The notes under the pieces: model-generated | The model's input: the letters and a program-made list of their open reading frames with translations, nothing else | What the model was told of the DNA's origin: nothing | Database searches by the model: none | Program-made: the position numbers and the translations under genes | In this document: positions 1 through 10,109 of the stretch, piece by piece | Layout of the letters: each line of letters opens with the position of its first letter | Numbering within the stretch: position 1 is the first letter of the stretch | From: Gari tellinella | Lineage: Eukaryota > Mollusca > Bivalvia > Cardiida > Psammobiidae | Assembly: GCA_922989275.2 (NCBI GenBank) | Contig: OV277868.1 | Coordinates: 21,262,291-21,326,290 of the forward strand | Direction of reading: 5' to 3' | Length of the DNA: 64,000 bases

Positions 1-172
1 ATTGACCAACATCAAGGTAACCCGGCGTCTGATCAGGCTCCAACCTGTTTAGCCACTCGGTTTAAAATAAATTGTGATAAATGTTAAAAAAGTGTCATTT
101 TCTACATTTTAGTGTATTGCGTTTGCCTTTCGTTTGCGTTTAAAATGTGGAAGAATAGCGTATTCTCTACTA
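1..172 (-). mobile_element. MITE-A, cut by the window edge
   Basis: The right arm of the central hairpin lies at 20-50 and the GTTTAAACGC-type end lies at about 130-170. It is diverged (TCTCTACTA instead of CTCCACTGTA). Confidence 0.7.
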
Positions 173-226
173 TAGCAGCCGCAACATCAAAACGACATGT
201 CACACGTGTTCTTCAAGCATGTCACA

Positions 227-473
227 CAGTAGAGAATCTGTTTTTCTTTCCCGTTTAAACGCAAATGTACGCAAACGCAAAGCACTAAAACGTAGAAAAG
301 TACAACTTTTGAACAATTCTGCTAGTTCATGTTTATCATGGTGGCAAACAGTTTGGAGCCTGATCAGACGCCGGGTTACCCGGTGTCTGATTTGGCTCCA
401 AACTGTTTGCACTGCAAATAATAGTTTTAGCGTTAAAACGCGTTTATTGGGAAAGAATAACGTTTTCTCCACG
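227..473 (+). mobile_element. MITE-A copy abutting a splice acceptor
   Basis: Family description: about 246 bp with TA on both sides. The left end reads CAGTGGAGAATCTGTTATTC then TTTCCCGTTTAAACGC. The right end is the inverted CAGTGGAGAA..GTTATTCTTTCCC followed by AATAAACGCG. A hairpin of about 60 bp lies in the middle (CAAACAGTTTGGAGCC, GATCAGACGCCGGG, then the complement). Strand + here means the GTTTAAACGC end comes first. TA target and CAGT ends suggest Tc1/mariner-type mobilisation (inference). This copy has CAGTAGAG at its start and CTCCACG at its end. It stops about 15 bp before the exon at 489, so the polypyrimidine tract sits right at its edge. Confidence 0.9.
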
Positions 474-488
474 TTCTATCCTTTTCAG

Positions 489-599
489 TTACAACTCCTC
501 CAACAACCCCAACCACAACAACTACGACTACAACAACTACGACTACTACAACTACGACTCCAAGTACGACTACGTCGCTCTATGACACTGCCAAGCAAG
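489..599 (+). CDS. VWA gene, Thr/Pro-rich linker exon
   Basis: The exon is preceded by a TTCTATCCTTTTCAG acceptor and followed by GTAATA. It is read in phase 1 at both ends, so it is a symmetric 1-1 exon. It encodes about 36 residues, nearly all Thr with a few Pro, ending S-L-Y-D-T-A-K-Q. Such Thr runs are typical O-glycosylated spacers between extracellular domains. The phase matches the following VWA exon at 1222. The gene clearly continues upstream of the window. Assignment as an exon rests on splice sites, phase and composition. Confidence 0.7.
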
Positions 600-783
600 G
601 TAATAACTTTAACCGTTATAATTCATAATGAATACGATGAATGAAAGCAAATTTAAAGCATAATATTATTTTGAAAACTTCATATGGGACGGCTATTATT
701 CTTGATATCTACATGTACTAAACTCTCTGTAACAATGTACGGCGTGATTCATCTCATCTGAGTGTACTTGTAATAAAAAGTGT

Positions 784-975
784 TTTACCCCGTCACTGCC
801 ATGACGTCACCAATTTTTAACAATTGTCGTCTGATCTTATTTCTAAAATCTTACTTGAAGTTTAGGCAATTTCACTTAAGAAATATTGAAACTATTACGC
901 GACGTGTGATCAGGATCCAGACTGTTTGTAAATAACTATTATACTCGGGGTAATGCAGTGGAGGGATTAATGACA
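784..975 (-). mobile_element. decayed MITE-B
   Basis: The start resembles the TTTACCCCTTCACYGCC subterminal block of MITE-B. A hairpin right arm (GATCAGGATCCAGACTGTTTG) remains at about 908-932. The ends are eroded. Confidence 0.4.
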
Positions 976-994
976 AAATCTACCCTATTGCATT

Positions 995-1066
995 GCAAAC
1001 AGTGTAGATCAAGGTCAGCCGCCGCGTCTTTGACGCGGCGGCTGACCTTGTTCTACTCTGTTTGAC
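995..1066. repeat. family J hairpin
   Basis: Near-perfect inverted repeat: GTGTAGATCAAGGTCAGCCG and CGGCTGACCTTG around a CGCGTCTTTGACGCG tip, bounded by GCAAACAGTGTAGA and TCTACTCTGTTTGAC. The right flank (1052-1135) is repeated at 56,906-56,990. Confidence 0.75.
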
Positions 1067-1221
1067 ACCCACAATAATCTAAAGCATTACATTTAGCAGT
1101 ATTATCTACGGTATTTGGCAGTGTAGACCAAACTCAGCTGTAGAGCATGTGGTGACAACGACAAGGTTTCCATTGCAATAATGCATGTTTTGATATGGCA
1201 CGACTCATCTTTTTATTTCAG

Positions 1222-1519
1222 TCTGCGCCGACAAGATGATCGATGTTGTGTTCGCCATAGACTCGTCCGAGAGTATAGATGATGCAGACTATGTAAAAGA
1301 AGGCGAATTCTTTAGCAAACTTGCAGAGAGTTTTGACATTTCCGCAGACACAACTAGAATAGGTTCCATACTATACAGCGACCAGATACAGGAAATGTTT
1401 TCAGTCGTCGACTATAAAACAATCGCAGGGGTCAAGAAAGGGATGAGCAAGCTGAGCATGACGGCCGGAAACAGCCGAGTTGACCTGGCCCTTAAACACA
1501 TCCTTACTAAAAGCTTTAG
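1222..1519 (+). CDS. VWA domain 1, N-terminal half exon
   Basis: The acceptor TTTTTATTTCAG ends at 1221 and the donor GTGAGT begins at 1520. The exon enters in phase 1 and leaves in phase 2. It encodes C-A-D-K-M-I-D-V-V-F-A-I-D-S-S-E-S, the first strand and metal-binding MIDAS loop (D-x-S-x-S intact) of a VWA domain, then helix 1 and the G-x-I-x-Y-S-D strand. The style matches collagen VI, matrilin and cochlin modules, which are secreted matrix or adhesion proteins. Which orthologue this is cannot be decided from the fragment. It continues in the exon at 2070. Confidence 0.85.
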
Positions 1520-2069
1520 GTGAGTAGGGGTTTTCCGTAGCACTGTCAATTTAAATTCAGGTTTAAAACCAATATAATAATGTGGAGAGTTTTGAACTTC
1601 ACCTGCGTGATTCATGCCACAGTAGGTCTTTCATTCTTTGTTTGAGCTGATATATTCATTGTACACTCATTGGTTTTCCCATACATAACCGAAACCAATG
1701 CGATACTTGTGTGTTAATCATATCCAATGTTGATACCGGCTATTGGCAAAATATCTTAGATTTCATAAAACTTCCAGACATAAAGAGTATATCAGGAAAT
1801 ATTTGAATACCTCGAATACACATGTACCAGAAGCAGATATGTTATCGAACAATTCATTGATGAAGAGAGAAAATAATATCTGGCTTAAACGACAGTCTTG
1901 TCTGAGGCCAATCAGGCACTATATCTTCTCACTTATTCATTTCAATATTTGTACGCTTAAAACTTCACAAAATTGAATCTGGTATAAACTTTCAGACAAT
2001 ACATTTTATCAGACGATTTAATACATGTACCGGTATCTATAAATACATGTACTAGTATGTGCTTTTCAG

Positions 2070-2335
2070 ACGGTCTTACACTAGACGAGGTGCTGCCCAG
2101 GTTGGAGTTATCATTACCGGAAGTCCAGCCAGATATTTGGAACTCTCGAAACACATGGTTAAGAAATCGAACAACGCTGATATCCAGTATATTGCGATCG
2201 GTGTTGGAAACAAAGCGGAAGAAGAGGAACTGCGTATTGTAGTGGGACCTGGCGACACAGATCACATACACCAATTGAATGACTTTGACGACCTGCTAGA
2301 AATTGTGCCCCATATTGCTATGCAGATATGTAAAG
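2070..2335 (+). CDS. VWA domain 1, C-terminal half exon
   Basis: The acceptor GTGCTTTTCAG ends at 2069 and the donor GTAGGC starts at 2336. Joined to the exon ending at 1519, the split codon gives Arg and the frame stays open. It encodes A-A-Q-V-G-V-I-I-T-G-S, then I-Q-Y-I-A-I-G-V-G-N and the closing D-D-L-L-E-I-V-P-H-I-A-M-Q-I-C-K, the usual end of a collagen VI/matrilin-like VWA module. The usual T-D-G of strand 4 is T-G-S here. The exon leaves in phase 1, matching the 3027 linker. Confidence 0.85.
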
Positions 2336-2370
2336 GTAGGCATAAGAAGCTATGTTCAGCTCGTTTAAAT

Positions 2371-2592
2371 CTTTACCCCATAGCCTAGTTCTAGTTTTAA
2401 AGACGGGTGCCCACTTTTAAAAGCAGGTTGAAAGAAAAGCAGAGCGCCTTCAGCTTCGAAAACATTGTAGTAACAAAACTGTATATGGTGCATAAATGTA
2501 TTCATGATTGCATCAAGTGGAACTATTTTGTTCAATGGATGAGTAAATTGAAGATGTACTGTAAACAGGCGTATTTATTGGGTAATTGGTTA
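2371..2592. mobile_element. MITE-D in a VWA gene intron
   Basis: It begins TTTACCCCATAGCC and ends GGGTAATTGGTTAA, with AAAGCAGGTTGAAAG and a weak hairpin inside. It is diverged and starts 35 bp after the exon ending at 2335. Confidence 0.55.
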
Positions 2593-2689
2593 AAGACATT
2601 AAACAAAAGTTTTTTACGCACACACCACGGTACATTGGTGCTTCTGTCATCACTGCTTCTTCGTTTTCTTTATTTGTCTGTCATATGTC

Positions 2690-2930
2690 TCTGGCCCTCT
2701 GTCTAGTTGTATGTCTGTGTATCTGTATGCCTGTCAATCAGTGTGTTAATCTCTCTGTTTTTCTCTGATTACCTATCTATGTCCCTGTCTCTCTCTCAGT
2801 CTCTCTCTTTCTTTCTCACCGCTCCCACTATTACTATGTTGCTCTGTCTCCTTATCGGCATGTGTGTTTTTTCTTTTCCACTATCGCTTTATCTCTCCTT
2901 TCTTCCTTTCTTGTCCATTCTTATCATTCT
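2690..2930. repeat. CT-rich low-complexity tract
   Basis: Long runs of TCTCTCTC/TGTCTGT in the intron. Open frames across it (Ser/Leu-rich) are compositional, not coding. Confidence 0.7.
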
Positions 2931-3026
2931 TTATTAATATGTTTGTATGATTGTCCTTCACTTAAATTGTATATTCATCATATAAAGTTAGTAAAACTTA
3001 ATTTAGTCTCTCTTTTTAATCTACAG

Positions 3027-3059
3027 TTGCAACACCAAAGCTTGATTTCCAAGCCCAAG
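3027..3059 (+). CDS. VWA gene, 11-codon linker microexon
   Basis: The acceptor TTAATCTACAG and donor GTAAGA bound 33 bases, phase 1 at both ends, encoding about V-A-T-P-K-L-D-F-Q-A-Q. Size and phase fit a spacer between the two VWA modules. It is too short to prove without a transcript. The matching phase on both sides is the main support. Confidence 0.55.
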
Positions 3060-3362
3060 GTAAGACATGCTTTACTTTAACTATTTATAATGAAAATATA
3101 TTATAATATTAAGTATATAATATACATGTAACACGAAACGATGTAGGGAAAGAAAATTGTCTTCTCCACTGCATGGCTCATGGAACTGTTGTGAAAGTTT
3201 TCAGATCACTTTAGGTAAGACTGAAATAATGTAGAAGAAATTCCCACACACATTTAATCTGTAAATTATACAGGCTTTTTTGTCTGGTTATTTTTGCAGA
3301 AATTAATAAACCTAGAAGTCTGACCTAGATGTTAAATTAAGAAAATTAACGTTCACCGACAT

Positions 3363-3547
3363 ATCAACCTCTCAAACTCACTCACTTCGATTATATTCGG
3401 ATTTTTACAGTTGAATTGTATTAGTCTGAACTCATTAAAGTCGAGTAAATATCCGTGTTTAAAAGCTAAAACCAGGTTTAGTCACGTTTTAACTTAAGAA
3501 TACGAATATGACCACTTAATCGAGTTCGATAGATCGGAGTTCTACTG
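3363..3547. mobile_element. MITE-F, diverged
   Basis: The right end is GAGTTCGATAGATCGGAGTTC followed by TACTGTA, a diverged version of the MITE-F end (see 28,927). The left end is eroded. Confidence 0.45.
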
Positions 3548-3742
3548 TACTATAAAGCGATGTGTTTGAGGCTTTAATTTGTTAAATTGAAAACATGTGT
3601 AGATAAATACTGTATGATACAGTCGTGTAAGTGGTTGTATGTTTTAACAGCCTTTAGTACAGGAGAATACATGTATAGTCGTAATGTCAATTATTATTTC
3701 AAAAGTCCGTGTTTGTGCTATGTCCTTGATGCGTGATACATA

Positions 3743-3987
3743 CAGTGGAGAATCTGTTATTCTTTCCCAATAAACGCGTTTACGCTAAATCTATTATTTG
3801 CAGTGCAAACAGTTTGGAGCCAGATCAGACGCCGGGTACCCGGCGTCTGGTCAGGCTCCAAACTGTTTGCCACCAAGATAAACAAGAATTATCAGAATTG
3901 TCCAAAAGTTGTTCTTTTCTACGTTTTAGTGCTTTGCGTTTGCGTACGTTTGCGTTTAAACGGGAACGAATAACATATTCTCCCCTG
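3743..3987 (-). mobile_element. MITE-A, both ends present
   Basis: TA-CAGTGGAGAATCTG at the left and TCTCCCCTG-TA at the right. The hairpin tip is shortened to GGGTACCCGG and one arm carries CTGGTC. Confidence 0.9.
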
Positions 3988-3991
3988 TAAT

Positions 3992-4049
3992 ACAAACAGT
4001 TTGGAGTCTGATAAGACGCCAAGTTACTTAGTACTCCAAACTGTATGCC
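3992..4049. repeat. orphan hairpin remnant
   Basis: CAAACAGTTTGGAGTCTGAT, AGACGCC, then a damaged right arm ending TCCAAACTG. There is no MITE end on the right. It follows the preceding MITE-A directly. Confidence 0.5.
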
Positions 4050-4258
4050 AGTAAACTCAGTCGTAAAAAGAGTCATTCACATTTTCAAAAAAAAAAAAAA
4101 CACCTGAAACAATATTCTACAATTTGCTGCATCAAAACATGTGTGTAAATCTTTGCACTTATATGATTGTCAGACAATTTGGATCCTTAGTACATTACAA
4201 TGTCTGATCTGCATACATGTACAATCTGTTAATGTTTTCCAATTTTGAACCGACGGGG

Positions 4259-4493
4259 TTAACCCATTACCCCATAGCCTGTGTCTAGTTTTCAAAACAA
4301 GGTACTACAAATGTATTAAAGGCAGGTTGGAAGTAATGCAGAATGCCTGTTTTTTAAGCTACATGTTTTATCTACTAGGATATAGAAGATATATTTTGGT
4401 ACATGTTCATGACTTTATTAAAAGGAACATATTTTTATAGTGGAGGAATGATTTAAAGACCTAAAAGGGTGTATTTATAGGGTAACGGGTTAA
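4259..4493. mobile_element. MITE-D, TTAA-flanked
   Basis: TTAACCCATTACCCCATAG at the left and TATAGGGTAACGGGTTAA at the right. The interior has AAAGGCAGGTTGGAAGTAA and the GTGGAGGAATGATTTAAAGA block of the family. The hairpin is decayed. Confidence 0.7.
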
Positions 4494-4545
4494 TTTCCAG
4501 TTAAACGGGCTAATTAAATTAAATGTCTCTTTTTATATTCTTCAG

Positions 4546-4970
4546 TTTGTGGGAGCAAGCAAGAGGCCGATATCATGTTCCTTATGGACAGCGTTAATGC
4601 CGGTCGACGTAACACGAGGACGGCTTTAGCCTTCATGAAATCCCTTATAAATGAATTTGACATTGATAATGACAATATCCACGTAGGTCTCATGTCCGCA
4701 GAGTGTGTGGCCGATGCTGAGGAATTCCCATTAGGCTCCCACGAGAGCAGGAAACACATCGAGGAATCTATTGACAATATGAAAGGCACGGACTTCCATG
4801 ATATCATTCACAAGATGAGGAAGAAGGCGTTCCGAACGAGAAAAGGGGCGAGAAAACACGCGAAGAAAATCGCCATTTTGATAATTGATGGTGAATTAGA
4901 GGAACCGTTAAAAACGCTAAATGAAGCAAAGAGAGCGAAAATCCACGGTATCGAGGTCTATGTGATACAG
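4546..4970 (+). CDS. VWA domain 2, main exon
   Basis: The acceptor TTTTATATTCTTCAG ends at 4545 and the donor GTTAGTA begins at 4971. Entry phase is 1 and exit phase 0. It encodes C-G-S-K-Q-E-A-D-I-M-F-L-M-D-S-V-N, a VWA fold start whose MIDAS is degenerate (D-S-V-N in place of D-x-S-x-S), through K-I-A-I-L-I-I-D-G and G-I-E-V-Y-V-I-Q. The T-D-G loop is I-D-G. Metal-dependent ligand binding is therefore doubtful for this module, though the fold looks complete. A MITE-A copy begins 7 bp inside the intron. Confidence 0.85.
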
Positions 4971-4977
4971 GTTAGTA

Positions 4978-5175
4978 CAATGGAGATCTATAACGTTATT
5001 CTTTTCAAATAACTGTGTTTACGCTAAGACTTTTAGATGTGTTTCCATTGCAAATAGTGTGGCACCAGATCAGACGCCGGATAACTGTTTGCCATTGAGG
5101 TATAGAATAAACCGAGATACATCACAATAAATTGTACATTTCCAAACATTTTACTGCATTAGATAGTTTCTACTG
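4978..5175 (-). mobile_element. diverged MITE-A fused to a splice donor
   Basis: CAATGGAGATCTATAACGTT starts 7 bp after the exon ending at 4970, so the donor is GTTAGTA plus the MITE. The TA of the donor is the target TA. The right end is TTTCTACTG-TA. The hairpin has lost most of one arm. Confidence 0.6.
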
Positions 5176-5182
5176 TATGCCG

Positions 5183-5229
5183 ATTGCAAACTGATTTCAA
5201 CTGATCAGACGCCACTCGAAACTGTTTCC
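5183..5229. repeat. orphan hairpin remnant
   Basis: TTGCAAACTGATTTCAACTG, GATCAGACGCC, CGAAACTGTTTCC. One arm is deleted. Confidence 0.4.
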
Positions 5230-5463
5230 TTTTCATGAACCTATAAAATTCTATGTGAAAACTTTAACTCACTGAACCCCACTGGCGCCATGCACATGAG
5301 CCATTTACAAACGGTGGACATGTGTCTGTGAATTTTAACCTATGTTTGCCTGAACATTGCAATACACTCTCCCCATGTACTTCTTGGAAGATTTTCATTG
5401 TCGAAGGGTGATCTAAGGGCACTGCAACGTTCTTTCAATTGAGCAAAACATCTCATTTACAAT

Positions 5464-5524
5464 AGCAAACAGTGCAGATCCTGATGTGACACCGCGTTAA
5501 GCGCCAGAAACTACACTGTTTGCT
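5464..5524. repeat. family J hairpin remnant
   Basis: GCAAACAGTGCAGATCCTGA, CACCGCGTTAAGCGCC, CTACACTGTTTGC. The outer arms pair well and the core is eroded. Confidence 0.5.
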
Positions 5525-5617
5525 TATGTCCCCTTTAATAGACACCATACATGTACCTAAATGGCTTGATGTCATCTTCACCGATATACGTGTAATTGTA
5601 TTGTGTTTCTTGATCAG

Positions 5618-5750
5618 GTTGGAGACCAAGACCCACAGCCGGAGCTTCAGATGATGTGTGACGAATCTGCAAACCAACATTACTTCAAAGTGAAACATTA
5701 TGCAGATTTGCAAGCATTGAAAGACAAGATTCTCCAGTCCCTGTGTGACG
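5618..5750 (+). CDS. VWA domain 2, C-terminal exon
   Basis: The acceptor TTTCTTGATCAG and donor GTAAGT bound it, entering phase 0 and leaving phase 1. It encodes V-G-D-Q-D-P-Q-P-E-L-Q-M-M-C-D-E-S-A-N followed by H-Y-F-K-V, A-D-L-Q-A-L-K-D-K-I-L and S-L-C-D, the standard end of a VWA module (last strand, final helix, terminal Cys). The phase-1 exit continues the symmetric module pattern of the gene. Confidence 0.85.
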
Positions 5751-5799
5751 GTAAGTGATTGGTATATCGGAAAAGACGTTAGTCTTTCCCGTTTACTCC

Positions 5800-7190
5800 C
5801 CATTTGCTTCCAGTTGTTTCGTCCATGCTGATATATTGGATTAGACAATACTAATCTATGCCATGGAGTACCTGTTCTGTATTTAAATTTAAGTTTTGTT
5901 TTATATTGAAATTCCGATCAGCAAAACTGGTAGACTATGTTCAGACACCTCTTTATAAATGCCTAATTGATTGCCTATGACCTATACATGATATCGTGTT
6001 GACAATTCCTACACTAAAACAGGAACCTTAGACGCAGAGATGTTTGGCGTCTAGCACATAAATGAAATTTGCTCTGACTGTAGGCCTCCTATTCAGTTTA
6101 ATTACATGTACCTCTAACTCACTTGAGTCGAACTTACCTGAACTTTAAAGTTAAATTATTGCTTAGCTACGTATGATCGACTTAAGCTAAACGGTTGACA
6201 GTCCCTGTTTTACCTTATCATTATACGTACTATGTCCCTTTGTTCATGCTTGATGATTTTTTCCTATCAAGGGTTACGAAATAAATCACTGCTGGACTTT
6301 GCAAAAGGACGAACCATTGACAACCATACTACAGAATTAAAACTAATATATTTATCAGACTAAATGCTAGTTTAGAGTTAAGATACTTCGCAGGTGCGCT
6401 TAGTTTCCATACAAGGTGTTATGAAACTTTTCATGAAGAATGATAATAGCCTCAGAAACAATGTGTGAAAATATAGGCAAAATGTATCGATTGGTTTGTC
6501 TTTAAGGTAACTTTTTCTGACAAAAACCTGGCATTTTGATGATTTTATTTTTCTCAAAAATAAATAAAGCTAATGACTATAAATCTCGCCCAATAAGTAG
6601 TCCACAACATTTATTACAAGAAAAGCTAAAAACATTTTGAATAAAGGTGTTCAGAAAGATGTTATCAGCTATTTAAATTTTGCAAAATGCTAAAAAATTG
6701 AATTACAAAAAATTGACTCATTCAATGTATATTTGTTTTCGTTTTATTCAAATATATGGTTGATGAAAAAGATAGTCTGAAAAAATTATAAAATATTACA
6801 GTCAGATTTTGTTGTAATAACAGATTTTCTTATTAAAATGTGGGATATTTGAAGTTGAGATACAGTTACCTACCTTAAAATTAAAATTCTGTCATTAAAA
6901 TGCATTATTATTTATTCATGGACTTGCATACAAGGTTTATTATATTTTTTAAACATAATAATAATGGGCAATATCGATCTTGAAAAGGTTAACGTATAGA
7001 TAAGCTTCAATGTGTGGCTTTATATAGTTCGATCAAATCGTATACATGTATACCGATTTAATTGAATTGTAAGTCACTAAACTAAAACGTACATGTAAGT
7101 AGACATATAATTGGACCGTATATAACATCACTAATTCTAATCAACGAAGACTAGAAAATAACATGTCTCTTGATCACTGCGTTATAGATT
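5800..7190. other. AT-rich intronic DNA, nothing recognised
   Basis: No open frame, MITE end, hairpin or tRNA-like box was recognised. This is the longest repeat-poor stretch in the first 10 kb and probably belongs to the last intron of the VWA gene. Confidence 0.5.
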
Positions 7191-7212
7191 GACAAGTCAA
7201 TAAATCGGACAC

Positions 7213-7305
7213 TTAAAACAATACTTTGGATTGGATGGGTCTCGAACCTATGACATTTGCACTGCTAGTCAACCACTATACTCACTGCGCTATGAAGGAT
7301 TATAC
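7213..7305 (-). repeat. tRNA-like SINE head
   Basis: On the minus strand, TAGCGCAGTGAGTATAGTGG resembles a Pol III A box and GGTTCGAGACC a B box with normal spacing. There is no good tRNA cloverleaf (acceptor stem unpaired), so a tRNA-derived SINE or tRNA pseudogene is more likely than a tRNA gene. Confidence 0.45.
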
Positions 7306-7505
7306 TAAATCGTATCAACATTTCCTTTATATAAATTTTCTAGTATAAGCACGTATGGAAAAAGATCAAGTCGCCTAGACGCATATCCGCTCGCCCGCTT
7401 GACCGACTTCCGTATGCGAAAGGCCTTAAGCAAGCTCGAATTTTACTTCGACATAAGCGAATGACATTTTAGAGGCTTGGCTGTAATTCATTTTGTTTGA
7501 ACATA

Positions 7506-7743
7506 CTGTGAAGAAAACGTCATTCTTTCCCAATAAACGCGTTTACGCTAAAACACTTATATCCTTTGCAAGACAGTTTGAAGCCAGATCAGACGCCGGG
7601 AAACCCGGCGTCTGATCAGGCTCCAAATTGTTTGTCACTCATGTTAAAGTTAATGGTCAGAATTTCCAGCAAGTTACAATTTTCTACGGTTTTTGCAATG
7701 CGTTAGCTTTTCGTGTGCGTTTAGGCGGACAATAATACCACTA
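7506..7743 (-). mobile_element. MITE-A, right end eroded
   Basis: TA-CTGTGAAGAAAACGTCATTC start and an intact GACGCCGGGAAACCCGGCGTC tip. The right terminus is degraded (GGCGGACAATAATACCAC). Confidence 0.75.
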
Positions 7744-7793
7744 AACAAGTGAAACGAAGACACTATATTATTTGTTTTTATTTTCAATTTCAG

Positions 7794-7802
7794 AACTCTG
7801 AG
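7794..7802 (+). CDS. possible terminal exon of the VWA gene
   Basis: A strong pyrimidine tract (TTTGTTTTTATTTTCAATTTCAG, split over 7771-7793) precedes AACTCTGA. Joined in phase 1 to the exon ending at 5750, it reads Glu-Leu-stop, which would end the protein just after the second VWA module. A transcript is needed. No nearby AATAAA outside MITE sequence was found. Confidence 0.35.
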
Positions 7803-8097
7803 CGACATGCAAGATTACAGAGTGACTGTATAAGCTTATCTGTGATGTTACCATGACGACGAAAAGGCAATCCATGGCCTTTGGAAAACTGCTTCCTATG
7901 TTGCATCATGTACATTAACGTCCGGTGCATTAACTTCCGGTTTATTGACTTCCGGTGATTTTCGTTCATGGAAAAATTGGATAGAGACAATCGGAAAGCG
8001 GAAAGTATTCCATGAAGGAGGTGCGATTACTTAGGTTTTACAAGTGGATCGGTTTCATGTACATACATTCAAACTATGTAATACTTTCCCAAATGAC

Positions 8098-8272
8098 CGC
8101 CTTCCAGCTGGCTTGTGGAAGGTCGGTGTTTTTACCCAGTTCCAGTCGCCGATTTGTGCCTGAAACAGTGCATAAAGGGTGTCTGTTGTATTCCCTCACC
8201 TGCAATTAGCTAGACGTCGCAATATGACTGAAATAGTGTTAAGCGACGTAAAATCATACGAAACAAAATCCC
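8098..8272 (+). mobile_element. 5'-truncated SINE-2
   Basis: From CTTCCAGCTGGCTTGTGGAAG to GCGACGTAAAATC this matches the reverse complement of 25,187-25,350, including TGAAACAGTGCATAAAGGG and CGCAATATGACTGAAATA. The tRNA-like head is missing. Confidence 0.7.
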
Positions 8273-8424
8273 ACAAAGTGTGTTTATACTGGAATCCTTA
8301 TGTATATTGTACATCGCAAAAAGTTTGGATCGTGATGTAACGTTTGAAGTTAAAATATATGCCGGGTACCTCGGCTCCTTACATGTATTAGGTTCCAAAT
8401 ATGTTCATTCTAACTGGATATATA

Positions 8425-8670
8425 CAGTGGAGAATGTGTTATTCTTTCCCAATAAACGCGTTTACGCTAAAACTATTATTTCCAGTGCAAACAGTTTGGA
8501 GCCAGATCAGACGCCGGGTAACCCGGCGTCTGATCATGCTCCAAACTGTTTGCCACCAAGATAAACATGAAATATCAAAATTGTCCAAAAGTTGTTATTT
8601 TCTACGTTTTAGTGCTTTGCGTTTGCGTACGTTTGCGTTTAAACGGGAAAGAATAACAGATTCTCCACTG
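8425..8670 (-). mobile_element. MITE-A, full length
   Basis: Both ends are perfect and flanked by TA. The right-hand TA (8671-8672) is also the left TA of the next copy. Confidence 0.95.
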
Positions 8671-8672
8671 TA

Positions 8673-8894
8673 CAGTGGAGAAGATGTTATCCTTTCAAAA
8701 TAAAACTCGTTGACGCTTAAACTAGTATTTTCAATACAAACAGTTTAGAGCCAGATCAGGCTCCAAACTGTTTGTCACTCAGATTTAAAAAAAATAGTCA
8801 GAAATGTCAAAAGTTGTCATTTGTCTACGTTTTATAGCAATGCGTTTGCGTTTAGTTTGCGTTTGAACTGGAAAGAATAACGTCTTCTCCACTG
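8673..8894 (-). mobile_element. MITE-A, adjacent to the previous copy
   Basis: CAGTGGAGAAGATGTTATCC to CGTCTTCTCCACTG. The hairpin tip is lost, leaving only GGAGCCAGATCAGGCTCC. Confidence 0.85.
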
Positions 8895-8895
8895 T

Positions 8896-8985
8896 ATTTA
8901 AAAACCTGCCATGTTTAGAATTAATTGCTTTTCGTTTGTGTTTCGGTTCGTTTAAACTTTGAAAGAGTAACGTTTTCCCCCACTG
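8896..8985 (-). mobile_element. MITE-A end fragment
   Basis: Only the GTTTAAAC-type end remains (CGTTTAAACTTTGAAAGAG, then CCCCACTG-TA). With the two preceding copies it makes a row of three. Confidence 0.6.
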
Positions 8986-9279
8986 TAGTATGTTCTATCT
9001 TGCATTCATTTTGAAGATCCCAAATAAGATAGGGTCAATGCTGGTCAATATCGGTACTCTACGGAGAGTGAAAGCATGGTTCGGAATGGACCTCCCGTTT
9101 GACAAAAATGGCCGATCGCTGTGCGTAGAGGACCGAAGGTCCGATCTTATGGGGAATCGTCAACTTAAGCGGCCACTCAACGAAGTATTGCTGAGACATT
9201 TACAAGTACAAAGTTCTTACAACTGTTTCATGCATGGTAGACATTATACACAAAACTTCTACATGAGCTGTCTTGAAAC

Positions 9280-9846
9280 TAGGGATGTCTGTTGCAACCC
9301 AAATCGCTATCACGATAGTTCCATGTATCGATAGTTAAAACACTATCACGATAAACCATCAATAGTTGGATTCACTATTGCAATACTATCACGATTGATT
9401 ACTACATATTTTACTATTATAGATACATATATTAGCCACAAGGAACAGTGTCTATATTCTAGCAGATGGTACCTTAAAGTAGACTGAAAGTAAAGGAGAA
9501 TACGCCTTAAGACGCATTTTCTTTACTTTCAACCTGATTTATGCAACCATTGTTCTTCAATATTGAAACACACACTAAAGGATACAGGATTAAAAGAGAC
9601 TCTAAATACATACTAGGATCTCAAACTTTTGTAACAACTTCTGGAGATAACTTGTAAACATGTTTAATACATGTACGTTTCTTTGATGGAAGTGATAGAG
9701 GTCAAACTATCGATAGTAGCTCAAACTATCGCCGTTACATGTAGTTTCGATAGTTTTTTTTGCAATCGATAGTCGACTATTGCTACTTCAGCTATTGCGA
9801 TAGGTCGATAATATATATATCTACTATTACATGTAAGTCACCTCTA
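9280..9846. mobile_element. non-autonomous hAT-like element
   Basis: The ends are TAGGGATG at the left and CACCTCTA (TAGAGGTG inverted) at the right. The flanking 8-mers CTTGAAAC and CTTTAAAC form an 8-bp target duplication with one mismatch. Both subterminal regions (9,300-9,420 and 9,695-9,815) carry arrays of ACTATCGATAGT-type palindromes, as hAT transposase-binding repeats often do. A foldback like that of MITE-D lies at 9,474-9,545. There is no coding capacity. Confidence 0.7.
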
Positions 9847-10109
9847 CTTTAAACTGCCTTTGGTCGTGCATAGATTGATCGTTTGATACTATATTGACTG
9901 TAGCCATTTGTTCCTTCTCTAGTTTGTATCTCACACGTCCAGATGGATGTTTATATTCTTCAGCCGTTCTGTCTATCCACGGGCTTGATGTATTTGAAGT
10001 GAATGTCCTTCGCTATATGTATATAACAGAAATCGATATGTATATATGTTAAAACATCAACCATAGTATTTCATCACATGCCATGTTGATTATACATGCA
10101 CATATAATA

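Noticed and set aside
9001..9270. Possible exon (G-S-M-L-V-N-I-G-T-L-R-R-V-K-A-W-F-G)
   Set aside because: Open for about 110 codons with somewhat protein-like content, but no family match, no convincing splice sites and MITEs on both sides.
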